From Streptomyces griseus (GTDB lineage: Bacteria > Actinomycetota > Actinomycetes > Streptomycetales > Streptomycetaceae): DNA of 64,000 nt. Below, piece after piece: positions 34,996-44,330 of this stretch. A model generated the notes under the pieces. The model worked only from the letters and a program-made list of their open reading frames with translations. It had not been told where the DNA came from and did no database searches. Position 1 is the first letter of the stretch; each line of letters begins with the position of its first letter. Location of the stretch: the NCBI RefSeq assembly GCF_001715295.1, contig NZ_MDKB01000002.1, forward strand, positions 680,499 to 744,498, written 5' to 3'. Both the position numbers and the translations under genes were made by a program.

Positions 34996-37122
34996 ATGAC
35001 CTCGAAGAATCTGTCGTTTCCCCGTCAGCACGCCCGGACCCAGCGGTTCACTCTCGGCGCACCCCGGGCCTTCACCGTCTCACCGGATGGGACGCGGGTG
35101 GTCTTCCTGCGGTCGGCCTCCGGGACCGATCGGACGAACCGGCTCCAGGTGCTGGACACGGGGACCGGCGAGGAGCGCGTCGCCGCCGACCCGGACGCCC
35201 TGCTGGGCGGTTCGGCGGAGAAGCTGTCACCGCAGGAGCGGGCCCGCCGGGAGCGGCTCCGCGAGGGTTCCGCGGGCATCGTCGGCTACGCCGTGGACGA
35301 GGCCGTCGAGTTGGCCGCGTTCGCCCTGTCCGGGAAGGCGTACGTCGCCGAACTGAGAGCGGGCACCGCCCGCGCCCTCCCGGTGCCCGGCCCGGTGCTC
35401 GACCCGCGCCCCTCCCCCGACGGCCGGCACGTCGCCTACGTCTCACGGGGCGCGCTGCGGGTCGTGGGGGCGGAGGGCGCGGGCGACCGCGCGGTCGCCG
35501 AACCCGAGGACGGGCACACGTCGTACGGGCTCGCCGAGTTCGTCGCGGCGGAGGAGATGAGCCGCTACCGCGGCTTCTGGTGGTCGCCGGAGTCGGACCG
35601 CCTGCTGGTCGCGCGGGTCGACGACAGCGCCGTACAGCGGTGGTGGATCGCCGATCCCGCGCACCCCGGCAGCGAGCCCGCCGAGATCGGCTATCCGGCC
35701 GCCGGAACGCCCAACGCCGAGGTGCGGCTGTTCCTCATGGGCCTGGAGGGGGCCAGGACGGAGGTGGCCTGGGACCGTGCCCGCTTCCCGTACCTGGCCC
35801 GGGTGCACTGGTCCTCGCACGGCGCCCCCCTGCTTCTGGTGCAGGCCCGCGACCAGCGCAGTCAGCGGTATCTGGCTGTCGACACGGAGAGCGGCTCGAC
35901 GCGCACGGTCCATGTCGACGAGGACCCGGTCTGGCTGGATCTTTTCGCCGGGGTGCCCGCGTGGGCGCCCGACGGACGGCTCGTACGGGTCGCGGACGAG
36001 GGGGGCGCACGGGTCCTCTCGGTCGGCGACCGGCCGCTGACCGGCGGGCAGTTGCACATCCAGGCGGTGCTGGACATCGGTGCGTCGGACGTCCTGGTGT
36101 CGGCCACGGCGGGTGAGCGGGCCGCCGACCCGGAGACCGGCCAGATCCACGTGTACCGGGTCAACGAACTCGGCGTCGAGCGCGTCAGCGAGGGCCCCGG
36201 GGTGCACTCGGCGGTCCGTGCCGGCGGGGTGACGGTGCTGTTCTCGGCCACCCCGGACACCCCCGGTACGGCCGTGCGGGTCCTGCGGGACGGCAAGCGG
36301 ATCGCCACCGTCGCCAGCCTCGCCCAGGAACCGGTCCTGACGGCCCGGGTGCGGCTGACGGAGGGGGGCGCACGGCGGATTCCGTGCGCCGTGCTGCTCC
36401 CCACCGGTTATAAGGAATCAGACGGTCCGCTTCCTGTCCTGATGGATCCGTACGGCGGTCCGCACGGCCGCCGGGTCGTCGCCGCCCACAACCCGCACCT
36501 CACGTCCCAGTGGTTCGCGGACCAGGGGTTCGCCGTCGTCGTCGCGGACGGCCGCGGCGCGCCCGGCCGGTCGCCCGGCTGGGAGAAGGCGGTCCGGGAC
36601 GACTTCACGCTCACCCTCGACGACCAGGTCGAGGCCCTGCACTCCCTGGCCGGCCGCTTCCCGCTGGACCTCTCGAAGGTGGCGGTGCGCGGCTGGTCGT
36701 TCGGCGGCTACCTCTCGGCGCTCGCGGTGCTGCGGCGCCCGGATGTCTTCCACGCGGCCGTGGTGGGCGCCCCGGTGACCGACTGGAGGCTGTACGACAC
36801 CCACTACACCGAGCGCTACCTCGGTGACCCGGCCGAGCAACCCGAGGTGTACGCGGCCAGCTCCCTGGTGACGGACGAGGGGCTCTCCCGGCCGGCCGCC
36901 GAGGCGCGGCCGATGATGATCGTGCACGGCCTGGCCGACGACAACGTGGTGGTCGCCCACGCCCTGCGGCTGTCGTCCGCCCTGCTCTCGGCGGGCCGTC
37001 CGCACGAGGTGCTGCCGCTGAGCGGAGTGACGCACATGACCCCGCAGGAGCAGGTCGCGGAGAACCTGCTGCTGCTCCAGGTGGACTTCCTCAGGCGGTC
37101 GTTGGGGCTGCCCCGCCCCTGA
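34996..37122 (+). CDS. S9 family peptidase (dipeptidyl peptidase IV/prolyl oligopeptidase-like)
   Basis: The 708-residue protein has an N-terminal beta-propeller (about 30-430; DPP-IV motif AEFVAAEEMSRYRGFWWSPES) and a C-terminal alpha/beta-hydrolase domain. The serine is in RGWSFGGYLSAL, the acid in HGLADDNVVVAH and the histidine in SGVTHMTPQE. The two Glu in EEMSR match the DPP-IV residues that hold the substrate N-terminus, so it should release X-Pro dipeptides. No signal peptide is present. It may process peptides brought in by the adjacent oligopeptide importers, though this is inference. It converges with the next gene with only 12 bases between. Confidence 0.88.
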   Translation: MTSKNLSFPRQHARTQRFTLGAPRAFTVSPDGTRVVFLRSASGTDRTNRLQVLDTGTGEERVAADPDALLGGSAEKLSPQERARRERLREGSAGIVGYAVDEAVELAAFALSGKAYVAELRAGTARALPVPGPVLDPRPSPDGRHVAYVSRGALRVVGAEGAGDRAVAEPEDGHTSYGLAEFVAAEEMSRYRGFWWSPESDRLLVARVDDSAVQRWWIADPAHPGSEPAEIGYPAAGTPNAEVRLFLMGLEGARTEVAWDRARFPYLARVHWSSHGAPLLLVQARDQRSQRYLAVDTESGSTRTVHVDEDPVWLDLFAGVPAWAPDGRLVRVADEGGARVLSVGDRPLTGGQLHIQAVLDIGASDVLVSATAGERAADPETGQIHVYRVNELGVERVSEGPGVHSAVRAGGVTVLFSATPDTPGTAVRVLRDGKRIATVASLAQEPVLTARVRLTEGGARRIPCAVLLPTGYKESDGPLPVLMDPYGGPHGRRVVAAHNPHLTSQWFADQGFAVVVADGRGAPGRSPGWEKAVRDDFTLTLDDQVEALHSLAGRFPLDLSKVAVRGWSFGGYLSALAVLRRPDVFHAAVVGAPVTDWRLYDTHYTERYLGDPAEQPEVYAASSLVTDEGLSRPAAEARPMMIVHGLADDNVVVAHALRLSSALLSAGRPHEVLPLSGVTHMTPQEQVAENLLLLQVDFLRRSLGLPRP

Positions 37123-37134
37123 CCACGAGCGACG

Positions 37135-38157
37135 TCACCAGCCCGGCGGCGGGGAGGCGGGCGGCGGGGGCCCGAACCCGCCGCCGGGCTGCCCGCCCTG
37201 CGGGTGGCCGTACCCCGCCGGGCCCTGCGGCGGGTAGCCGTGGCCCGGGCGGTCCTCCTCCAGCCCCCTGCGGGCCAGGACGAGGAGCGCCGCCGCCCCG
37301 GTGAAGGCGAGGAGGAACGAGGTGAGGACGGCGAGCCGGTGCTCGGCCGGCAGGTCGCCGAAGTGGTCCAGCAGGGCCAGGTGCACGGCACGGGCGATTC
37401 CCAGGACCCCCGACAGCAGCAGGAATCCCGCCGCGATCATGCCGAGCGGGCGGGCGTGCACGGCCCGCAGGAGCGCGGTGAGCGCCACCACCCCGCAGAG
37501 CAGCGCGAGAGCCACCCCGCTCCAGCCGGGTGGCGCGCCGACCAGATTCACCGGGACGGTGGGTCCGCCGGTGAACCGGTCGGGGTGGAACCGGGCGGGG
37601 AGGGTGAGGAAGTGGCGGATCTCCCAGGCGATCAGGACGGCCCCCGAGGCGCCGAGCACCAGGAACGCGGTGACGCCGGCTCCCGGCCCGGGCCGGGTGG
37701 GCAGTGGCTCGTAGCCGTCCGCGGGCTGCGCGCGGCCGGCGCTCCCCGTGACGATCAGCGCGAGGGCGGCGGCCAGGGTGACGAAGGTACCGATCAGCGC
37801 ACGGGTACGCAGTTCGTCGCTGTACCGCCCGTCCGTCCAGGAGGCGCCGATGCCCCAGACGCCGGGCAGCCGCAGGACGAGCGTGACCACCCCGGTGGCG
37901 ACGAGCGCCGACGCGGCCACCCGGGAGCGCAGCGCCGCGAACGCGACGAGGACGGGGACGAGGAGCAGGACCAGGTCGCCCTGCGAGGTGGCGGGCAGCG
38001 CCGCCGGCCGTACGTCGGTGTACCCGGCCCAGTGGCGCAGGAGGTCCGCCGGATCACCGGCCGCCCGCAGGTCGCGCACGATCCAGCCCGCGGTGATCAC
38101 GCCGAGCACGGCGCACAGCACCGCTCCGGTGATCCTGGCTCCCCGAGTGAGTGTCAC
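37135..38157 (-). CDS. Polytopic membrane protein of unknown function (340 aa)
   Basis: A 340-residue protein with about eight or nine hydrophobic segments from residue 8 on and a Gly/Pro/Tyr-rich tail (GYPPQGPAGYGHPQGGQPGGG) typical of Streptomyces membrane proteins. No transporter or enzyme motif is visible. The GTG at 38157 is the likely start; a weak GGTGGA lies upstream. Confidence 0.65.
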   Translation of the reverse strand: MTLTRGARITGAVLCAVLGVITAGWIVRDLRAAGDPADLLRHWAGYTDVRPAALPATSQGDLVLLLVPVLVAFAALRSRVAASALVATGVVTLVLRLPGVWGIGASWTDGRYSDELRTRALIGTFVTLAAALALIVTGSAGRAQPADGYEPLPTRPGPGAGVTAFLVLGASGAVLIAWEIRHFLTLPARFHPDRFTGGPTVPVNLVGAPPGWSGVALALLCGVVALTALLRAVHARPLGMIAAGFLLLSGVLGIARAVHLALLDHFGDLPAEHRLAVLTSFLLAFTGAAALLVLARRGLEEDRPGHGYPPQGPAGYGHPQGGQPGGGFGPPPPASPPPGW

Positions 38158-38362
38158 CTCAGCGATGTTCCACCGCGGCCGGTGGATGGACAAGGGAGCT
38201 GTGGGGCGCGGCGGGAGAGGGCGACCGGCCGGGGCGACGTGATGAACGCCCCGGCCGGTCCACGGCACCCGCACGGCCGTACGCTCCTCATGGTGGTGCG
38301 TCCGTATATCGGTGCGGGAACAGCCGAGTTGCCGAGGCGTTAACGAAACGGCCGGCCCCGCG

Positions 38363-39562
38363 TCAGGGCGTCGTCCCCTCTTCGCCGTCGTCCCGGGGTG
38401 GAGGCGGCGGGGCGTCCTCGGGCTCCGGAGTCTCCAGCAGCCCCGCCGGGGGGACGACCCGTGTGTCCTCGGCGAAGTGACAGGCGGAGTCGTGCCGGGC
38501 GGGCGTCCGCACGTCCCGCAGGGCCGCCGGCACGGCCAGCAGCGGCACCTCCAGCGCGCACCGCTCCTGAGCCTTCCAGCAGCGTGTGCGGAAGCGGCAG
38601 CCGGAGGGGATGGCGGCCGGCGAGGGCACGTCCCCGTGCAGGATGATCCGCTCGCGGTATTCGCGGGCCGCCGGGTCGGGCACCGGGACCGCTGAGAGCA
38701 GCGCCTGGGTGTACGGGTGCGTGGGGTGGTCGTAGATCTCCTCGTCCGTACCGATCTCGACGATCCGGCCGAGGTACATGACCCCCACGCGGTCGGAGAT
38801 GTGCCGGACGATCGACAGGTCGTGCGCGATGAAGACGAAGCTCAGGCTGAACTCCGCCTGCAGCCGGTCCAGCAGGTTGACGACCTGTGCCTGCACCGAC
38901 ACGTCCAGGGCGGAGACCGGCTCGTCCGCGACGATGATCTCCGGGTTGAGCGCCAGGCCGCGGGCGATGCCGATGCGCTGGCGCTGCCCGCCGGAGAACT
39001 GGTGCGGATACCGGTTGATGTACTCGGGGTTGAGCCCCACGACGTCGAGCAGGTCCTGCACCTTCTGCCGCCGGCTCCCCCTGGGCGCGACCTCGGGGTG
39101 GATCTCGTACGGCTCCCCGATGATGTCGCCGACCGTCATGCGCGGGTTCAGCGAGGTGTACGGGTCCTGGAACACCATCTGGATGTTGCGGCGCACGGCC
39201 TTCAGCGCGCGGCCGGACAGCTGGGTGACGTCCTCACCCTTGTAGCGGATCGCGCCGCCGGTCGGCGGCTCCAGGTGGACGAGCATCTTCGCGACGGTCG
39301 ACTTGCCGCAGCCGGACTCCCCCACGATGCCGAGCGTCTCGCCCTCCGCCAGGTCGAAGTCGACGCCGTCGACGGCCTTGACGGCGCCGATCTGCTTCTT
39401 GAACAGGATCCCCTGGGTCAGCGGGTAGTGCTTGGCCAGGCCCCGCACCTCCAGGATCGGGTCGCCCCCGGCGTGGGGCCGGGCGGGGCCCGGCTCGCGT
39501 CCCTCGGACAGGAGCACGGAGCCTGCGGACGTCCCGTGCCGCCCGGCGTGGTCAGCGCTCAT
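38363..39562 (-). CDS. Oligopeptide ABC transporter ATPase, OppF type (operon 2)
   Basis: A 399-residue ATPase with Walker [11 protein letters not shown]-loop QMVFQDPY, signature [12 protein letters not shown], Walker [13 protein letters not shown] and switch His in [11 protein letters not shown]. The C-terminal oligopeptide/dipeptide domain has Cys-rich [16 protein letters not shown]; related OppD/DppD proteins of mycobacteria bind a [4Fe-4S] cluster with such cysteines. It energises peptide import with the OppD partner. Its ATG overlaps the end of the OppD gene by 11 bases. It is the last gene of its operon. The N-terminus has a 35-residue extension. Confidence 0.92.
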   Translation of the reverse strand: MSADHAGRHGTSAGSVLLSEGREPGPARPHAGGDPILEVRGLAKHYPLTQGILFKKQIGAVKAVDGVDFDLAEGETLGIVGESGCGKSTVAKMLVHLEPPTGGAIRYKGEDVTQLSGRALKAVRRNIQMVFQDPYTSLNPRMTVGDIIGEPYEIHPEVAPRGSRRQKVQDLLDVVGLNPEYINRYPHQFSGGQRQRIGIARGLALNPEIIVADEPVSALDVSVQAQVVNLLDRLQAEFSLSFVFIAHDLSIVRHISDRVGVMYLGRIVEIGTDEEIYDHPTHPYTQALLSAVPVPDPAAREYRERIILHGDVPSPAAIPSGCRFRTRCWKAQERCALEVPLLAVPAALRDVRTPARHDSACHFAEDTRVVPPAGLLETPEPEDAPPPPPRDDGEEGTTP

Positions 39563-40529
39563 CGAGCGTCTCCTTCCAGAAGTGGCAGGCGCTCCGGCGT
39601 TCCGCGTCCACGGTGTACAGCGGCGGCACATCCGTACGGCAGACCTCCCGGGCCTGCGGGCAGCGGGGGTGGAAGGCGCAACCCGGGGGGATGTGCAGCA
39701 GGTTGGGCGGCAGTCCCTTGATCGCGTACAGCTCCTGGCCCTTCTGGTCCAGCCTCGGGATCGACCGGAGGAGGCCCTTGGTGTACGGGTGGGCGGGTGC
39801 CTCGTAGATGGCGTGGACGGGCGAGGTCTCGACGATCCGGCCGGCGTACATCACGGCGATCTTGTCGGCGACGTCGGCCACCACGCCGAGGTCGTGGGTG
39901 ATGAGGATGAGCCCCATGTCGAGCTCGCGCTGCAGTTCCGCGAGGAGGTCCATCACCTGGGCCTGGACGGTCACGTCGAGGGCGGTGGTGGGTTCGTCGG
40001 CGATGATCAGCGAGGGTTCCAGCGCCATCGCCATGGCGATCATGATGCGCTGCCGCATGCCGCCGGAGAACTGATGGGGGAAGTCCCCGACGCGTTCCCT
40101 GGCGGCCGGGATGCGTACCCGGTCCATCAGCTCGACGGCCTTGGCCCTCGCGTCCTTGCGGGACATCCCGCGGTGCACGACGAACATCTCGCCGAGCTGG
40201 TCGCCGACGCTGAGCACCGGGTTGAGCGAGGACAGGGCGTCCTGGAAGATCATGGCCATCTCCCGGCCGCGCACCGTGCGCCGCTCATCGGCCCCGAGCT
40301 TCAGCAGGTCGCGGTCCTTGAAGAGGATCTCGCCCCCGCTGATCCTCCCCGGCGGCGTGTCGAGGATGCCCATGATGGCCTGGGCGGTGACCGACTTGCC
40401 CGAGCCGGACTCCCCCAGGACGGCGAGCGTCTCGCCCTCGGCCACCGAGTAGTTGACCCCGTTGACGGCCTTGGCCACGCCGTCCCGGGTGTGGAACTCC
40501 ACGTGCAGATCGCGCACTTCGAGCAACAT
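39552..40529 (-). CDS. Oligopeptide ABC transporter ATPase, OppD type (operon 2)
   Basis: A 325-residue ATPase with GESGSGKSV (Walker A), [28 protein letters not shown] (signature), [12 protein letters not shown] (Walker B) and [12 protein letters not shown]. The C-terminal motif [17 protein letters not shown] carries cysteines typical of this family. It forms the ATPase heterodimer with the OppF-type protein encoded downstream. It lies 13 bases after the permease gene. It is a close paralogue of the protein encoded at 45466-46524. Confidence 0.92.
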   Translation of the reverse strand: MLLEVRDLHVEFHTRDGVAKAVNGVNYSVAEGETLAVLGESGSGKSVTAQAIMGILDTPPGRISGGEILFKDRDLLKLGADERRTVRGREMAMIFQDALSSLNPVLSVGDQLGEMFVVHRGMSRKDARAKAVELMDRVRIPAARERVGDFPHQFSGGMRQRIMIAMAMALEPSLIIADEPTTALDVTVQAQVMDLLAELQRELDMGLILITHDLGVVADVADKIAVMYAGRIVETSPVHAIYEAPAHPYTKGLLRSIPRLDQKGQELYAIKGLPPNLLHIPPGCAFHPRCPQAREVCRTDVPPLYTVDAERRSACHFWKETLDER

Positions 40530-40542
40530 GGCAGCGGGCTCC

Positions 40543-41535
40543 TCAGCGCAGCTTGGGGTCGAGGGCGTCGCGCACCGCGTCGCCGAGCATGATGAAGGCG
40601 AGCACCGTGACCGCCAGCGCCGCCGCCGGCCAGAGCAGCATGTGCGGCGCGTTGCGGATGTACGGGGAGGCGGCGGAGATGTCGATGCCCCAGGAGACGG
40701 CCGGTGGTTTCAGGCCGACTCCGAGGTAGGAGAGGGTCGCCTCCAGCGAGATGTAGGTGCCCAGGGCGATGGTCGCGACGACGATGACGGGGGCGATCGC
40801 GTTGGGCGCGATGTGCCGCAGCAGCATGCGGGAGTGGGAGGCGCCCAGCGCCCGGGCGGCCTGGACGTAGTCGTTCTGCTTGACGGTGATGACGGACCCG
40901 CGGGCGATGCGGGCGATCTGGGGCCAGCCCAGCAGGACGATGAAGCCGATGACCGGCCAGACCGTGGAGCTGGTGACCACGGAGAGGAAGACCAGTCCGC
41001 CCAGCACCACGGGGATGCCGAAGAAGACGTCCGTGAGGCGGGACAGCAGGGCGTCCCAGGTACCGCCGAAGAAGCCCGCGAGTCCGCCCGTCACGCCGCC
41101 GAGCAGGGAGACGCCGAGCGTGGCGCAGACGCCCACGGTCACCGAGGTCCGCGCCCCGTAGACGGTGCGGGTGTAGACGTCGCACCCCTGCCCGTCGAAG
41201 CCGAAGGGATGGCCCGGCTGGGAGCCTTCCTGGGCCTTGGCCAGGTCGCAGTCCAGCGGGTCGAGGCTGGTGATCAGCGACGGCCAGATCGAGATGACCA
41301 CCAGGAAGAGGATGATCAGCCCGGAGATGATGAAGACCGGGTTGCGGCGCAGGTCGCGCCAGGCGTCGGACCACAGGCTGCGCGGCTTGCCGGCGGGGCC
41401 GGTGCCGCCGGGACCGCCGGGCGTCTTCTCCAGCGTGGCGCCCTCGTCCATGGCGAGGTCCATGGCCCCGCCCGCCCCGGCCCCCGAGATCGCTCCGCCC
41501 CCCGCTGCGTCGTCCCACGGCTGCGGCTCAGGCAT
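40543..41535 (-). CDS. Oligopeptide ABC transporter permease, OppC type (operon 2)
   Basis: A 330-residue permease with an N-terminal cytoplasmic Gly/Ala-rich stretch, a first helix (VFIISGLIILFLVVISIWPSLI) and five more. The EAA loop is GASHSRMLLRHIAPNAIAPVIV, and the C-terminus AFIMLGDAVRDALDPKLR is diagnostic of OppC/DppC. It overlaps the upstream OppB gene by 8 bases. With OppB it forms the membrane channel of the importer. Confidence 0.92.
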   Translation of the reverse strand: MPEPQPWDDAAGGGAISGAGAGGAMDLAMDEGATLEKTPGGPGGTGPAGKPRSLWSDAWRDLRRNPVFIISGLIILFLVVISIWPSLITSLDPLDCDLAKAQEGSQPGHPFGFDGQGCDVYTRTVYGARTSVTVGVCATLGVSLLGGVTGGLAGFFGGTWDALLSRLTDVFFGIPVVLGGLVFLSVVTSSTVWPVIGFIVLLGWPQIARIARGSVITVKQNDYVQAARALGASHSRMLLRHIAPNAIAPVIVVATIALGTYISLEATLSYLGVGLKPPAVSWGIDISAASPYIRNAPHMLLWPAAALAVTVLAFIMLGDAVRDALDPKLR

Positions 41536-42451
41536 AGCGGATCCTCGGGTCGAGTACGGCGTACAGGAGGTCGACGATCAGGTTCGCGGCGAGGAAGACG
41601 AGGACCAGGACGGTGACGAAGCCGACGACCGTCTGGGTGTTCTGGCGGAGGATCCCCTGGTAGAGCTGGTAACCGACTCCGTGGATGTTGAAGATCCGCT
41701 CGGTGACGATCGCCCCGCCCATCAGGGCCCCCACGTCCGTACCGATGAAGGTGATGACGGGGATGAGGGAGTTGCGCAGCAGATGGCGCACGACGACCCG
41801 CCGCCGCGGCAGTCCCTTGGCGACGGCGGTGCGCACGTAGTCGGCGCGCGTGTTCTCCGCGATCGAGGTCCGGGTCAGCCGGGTGACGTAGGCGAGCGAC
41901 ACGGAGGCGAGGACGAGACCGGGGAGGATCAGTTCGTCGAGGGGCGCCTCGGAGGAGACGGACGGCGAGATGACACCCCACTTCACTCCCAGGAGGAGCT
42001 GGAGCAGGAGACCGGTGACGAACGTCGGCACGGAGATGACGACCAGGGTGAGCACGAGGACGCCCGTGTCGACGGGCCGGCCGCGTTGCAGGCCGGTGAC
42101 GACACCGAGGCTGATGCCGATGACGATCTCGAACACGATCGCGACGACGGTGAGCCGGATGGTGATGGGGAAGGCGGTGGCCATCAGTTCCGTGACCTTC
42201 TGGCCGTTGAAGGCGGTGCCGAAGTTCCCGGTGAAGACGTTGCCCATGTACGTCAGGTACTGCTGCCAGACCGGCTTGTCGAGGCCGAACTCGGCGCGCA
42301 GCCGGGCGGCGGTCGCCGGGTCGCACTGGCGGTCGCCGCAGAGGCCCGCGACGGGGTCACCCATCACGTTCACCATGAGGAAGATCAGCAGCGTGGTGCC
42401 GAAGAAGACCGGGATCATCTGCAGCAGCCGCCGGATCACATAACGTCCCAT
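41528..42451 (-). CDS. Oligopeptide ABC transporter permease, OppB type (operon 2)
   Basis: A 307-residue permease with the OppB/DppB start GRYVIRRLLQMIPVFFGTTLLIFLMV, a periplasmic-side loop containing CGDRQCDPATAARLRAEFGLDKPVWQQYLTYMGNVFTGNFGT, and the EAA loop GLPRRRVVVRHLLRNSLIPVITFIG. The C-terminus LLYAVLDPRIRYA is characteristic. It is the first membrane gene after the binding lipoprotein, separated from it by a hairpin. Confidence 0.92.
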   Translation of the reverse strand: MGRYVIRRLLQMIPVFFGTTLLIFLMVNVMGDPVAGLCGDRQCDPATAARLRAEFGLDKPVWQQYLTYMGNVFTGNFGTAFNGQKVTELMATAFPITIRLTVVAIVFEIVIGISLGVVTGLQRGRPVDTGVLVLTLVVISVPTFVTGLLLQLLLGVKWGVISPSVSSEAPLDELILPGLVLASVSLAYVTRLTRTSIAENTRADYVRTAVAKGLPRRRVVVRHLLRNSLIPVITFIGTDVGALMGGAIVTERIFNIHGVGYQLYQGILRQNTQTVVGFVTVLVLVFLAANLIVDLLYAVLDPRIRYA

Positions 42452-42490
42452 GCGGGGCTCCGGAGGTCGGGGCGAACGGGCGGAGGGCCG

Positions 42491-42537
42491 GAGGCCGGAC
42501 GGCCGGCGGGCGGTCGCCGCACCGGCCGTCCGGCCTC
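42491..42537 (-). terminator. Intra-operon hairpin between lipoprotein and permease genes (operon 2)
   Basis: Perfect 16-bp arms at 42491-42506 and 42522-42537 with a 15-base loop that can itself pair. It lies just after the lipoprotein stop codon. It probably stabilises the upstream message and partly stops transcription, lowering permease relative to binding protein. Confidence 0.7.
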
Positions 42538-42543
42538 AGTGCG

Positions 42544-44172
42544 TCACTTGACCTTGATCTGGTCGTACACCGGAACGCTGAACGGGTTGAGCGAGACGTT
42601 CTCGACGCGGTCCGAGTAGCCCGCGCTGCCGTTCTGGTACCAGAGCGGGATGACGGGCATCTGCTCGGCGAGGACCTTCTCGGCGTCCTGGAAGGTGGTG
42701 ACGGCCTGCGCCTTGTCGCTCTCGGCGTTGGCCTTGTCGACCAGGCCGTCGAACTTCTCGTTGCTCCACTTGCCGTCGTTGGACGAGGCGTTCGTGTAGT
42801 ACAGGGGCTGGAGGAAGTTCTGGATCAGCGGGTAGTCCATCTGCCAGCCCGCGCGCCAGGCGCCCGTCAGCTTCTGGGTGGAGACCTGGCTGCGGAAGTC
42901 GGCGAACGTGCCGACCGGCGCCCCGACACAGGCCCGGTTGTCACCCATGACGTTGTTGATGCTGTTGCAAACGGCGTCCACCCATTCCTTGTGGGATCCG
43001 GTGTCGGCGTTGTACGAGATCTTGAGCTGGCCGCCGGGGATCCCGCCGCCCTCCTCGATCAGCTTCTTCGCCGCGGTCCTGTCGTACTCGCAGGGGGAGC
43101 CGCACAGGCCCGGCTTGTAGCCGCCGTCCTTGCCGAGGACGGGCGAGGTCCAGTCGGTGGCGGGGGTGCGGGTCTTCCGGAAGATCTGGTCGGTGATCTG
43201 CGCTCGGTTGATGGCCATCGACAGGCCCTGGCGCACCTTGACCGCGTCCGGGGTGTTCCACGCCTTGACGTAGAAGGGGAAGGCGAGGGTCTGGATGATG
43301 CCGGCCGGGGTGTTGATGTACCGGTTGCCCAGGTCCGCCTCGACGTTCTTGAGCTGCGAGGCGGGCACGTCGTCCACCAGGTCGAGGTTGCCCGCCGTCA
43401 GGTCGGTGTAGGCGGTGTTGTTGTCGGTGTAGACCTTGAGGTCGATGCCGCCGTTCTGCGCCTTGTCCGTACCGGGGTACCCGTCCCACCTGCGCAGGTT
43501 CATCGAGGAGCCCTTGGCGTAGCTCTCGACGGTGTACGGGCCGTTGCCGACCGGCTTGGCCAGCCAGGCGTCGTGGTTCTCGTAGAAGGTCTTGGGCAGG
43601 GGCACGAAGGCCGCGTAGCCGAGTGTGTCGGGCCAGAGCGAGAACTTCTGCGACAGCTTGACCGTGAAGGTCGTGTCGTCGACGACCTTGAGGCCGGAGA
43701 GGGTGCCGGCGGAGGCCGAGCCCGACTCGGGGTGCACCTTGTCGTAGCCGTCGATGTACTGGAAGAAGTAGGCGTTCTTCTGGTTGTTCTTCAGTGCGGC
43801 GCCGTAGTTCCAGGCGTCCACGAACGACTGCGCGGTGACCTTCTCGCCGTTGCTGAAGGTCCAGTTGTCCTTGATCGTGATCGTGAAGTTCTGCGAGTCC
43901 GTCGACTCGATCTTCTGGGCGATCTCGTTCTTGGCCTCACCGGTCTTGGGGTCGTACCGCACGAGGCCGCGGAAGACCATGTCGAGGACCTTGCCGCCCT
44001 GAACCTCGTTGGTGTTGGCGGGTTCCAGCGGGTTCTGCGGGTCCCCCCAGGAGGAGCTCACGATCCCGTCGGCGCCACCGCCGCCGGTGCCGCCGCCACC
44101 GCCGCAGGCCGTCGCTGCCAGGGCCACGGCGACCGCGCAGGCGGCCCACCTCACCTGTGTGGCTCCGCGCAT
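42544..44172 (-). CDS. Oligopeptide-binding lipoprotein (operon 2)
   Basis: A 542-residue family-5 extracellular binding protein. The signal MRGATQVRWAACAVAVALAATACG ends in a lipobox (Cys about 23), then a Gly-rich linker. The mature domain has SWGDPQNPLEPANTNEVQGGKVLDMVFRGL, the usual start of this family, and DIP-type motifs later (FSNGEKVTAQSFVDAWNYGA). It captures peptides outside the cell. AGGAGG precedes the ATG at 44172. It is a paralogue of the protein encoded at 48523-50145 and could be the partner of either the BldK-type import of signalling peptides or general nutrition. Confidence 0.92.
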   Translation of the reverse strand: MRGATQVRWAACAVAVALAATACGGGGGTGGGGADGIVSSSWGDPQNPLEPANTNEVQGGKVLDMVFRGLVRYDPKTGEAKNEIAQKIESTDSQNFTITIKDNWTFSNGEKVTAQSFVDAWNYGAALKNNQKNAYFFQYIDGYDKVHPESGSASAGTLSGLKVVDDTTFTVKLSQKFSLWPDTLGYAAFVPLPKTFYENHDAWLAKPVGNGPYTVESYAKGSSMNLRRWDGYPGTDKAQNGGIDLKVYTDNNTAYTDLTAGNLDLVDDVPASQLKNVEADLGNRYINTPAGIIQTLAFPFYVKAWNTPDAVKVRQGLSMAINRAQITDQIFRKTRTPATDWTSPVLGKDGGYKPGLCGSPCEYDRTAAKKLIEEGGGIPGGQLKISYNADTGSHKEWVDAVCNSINNVMGDNRACVGAPVGTFADFRSQVSTQKLTGAWRAGWQMDYPLIQNFLQPLYYTNASSNDGKWSNEKFDGLVDKANAESDKAQAVTTFQDAEKVLAEQMPVIPLWYQNGSAGYSDRVENVSLNPFSVPVYDQIKVK

Positions 44173-44206
44173 GGAGTGCCTCCTAGGTTCCGCGAGTAGC
44201 TCGATG

Positions 44207-44224
44207 CCCCATATCACCCCATAT
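44207..44224 (-). promoter_or_regulatory. Two CCCCATAT direct repeats upstream of the operon 2 lipoprotein gene
   Basis: CCCCATAT at 44207-44214 and 44217-44224 are spaced 10 bases apart, 35-52 bases upstream of the ATG. One turn of helix spacing suggests side-by-side regulator binding, and the ATAT elements could be part of a -10 region. Confidence 0.4.
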
Positions 44225-44273
44225 GCCGGTGTGACGCATGTTCATGTCCTCCGTACGTGCGTCCGGACGCGCG

Positions 44274-44308
44274 AAGGCGCCCGGCCCCTCGTCGGGGCCG
44301 GGCGCCTT
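44274..44308 (-). terminator. Terminator of operon 1
   Basis: Perfect 15-bp arms 44274-44288 and 44294-44308 around a 5-base loop, located just after the end of the operon 1 OppF-type gene and upstream of the operon 2 promoter. Confidence 0.85.
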
Positions 44309-44330
44309 TCCTCCGGGGCGTCGGTGGGAA

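Noticed and set aside
38250..38350. Possible tRNA-like sequence between the membrane protein and the importer
   Set aside because: No cloverleaf with a correct anticodon arm and T-arm can be built.
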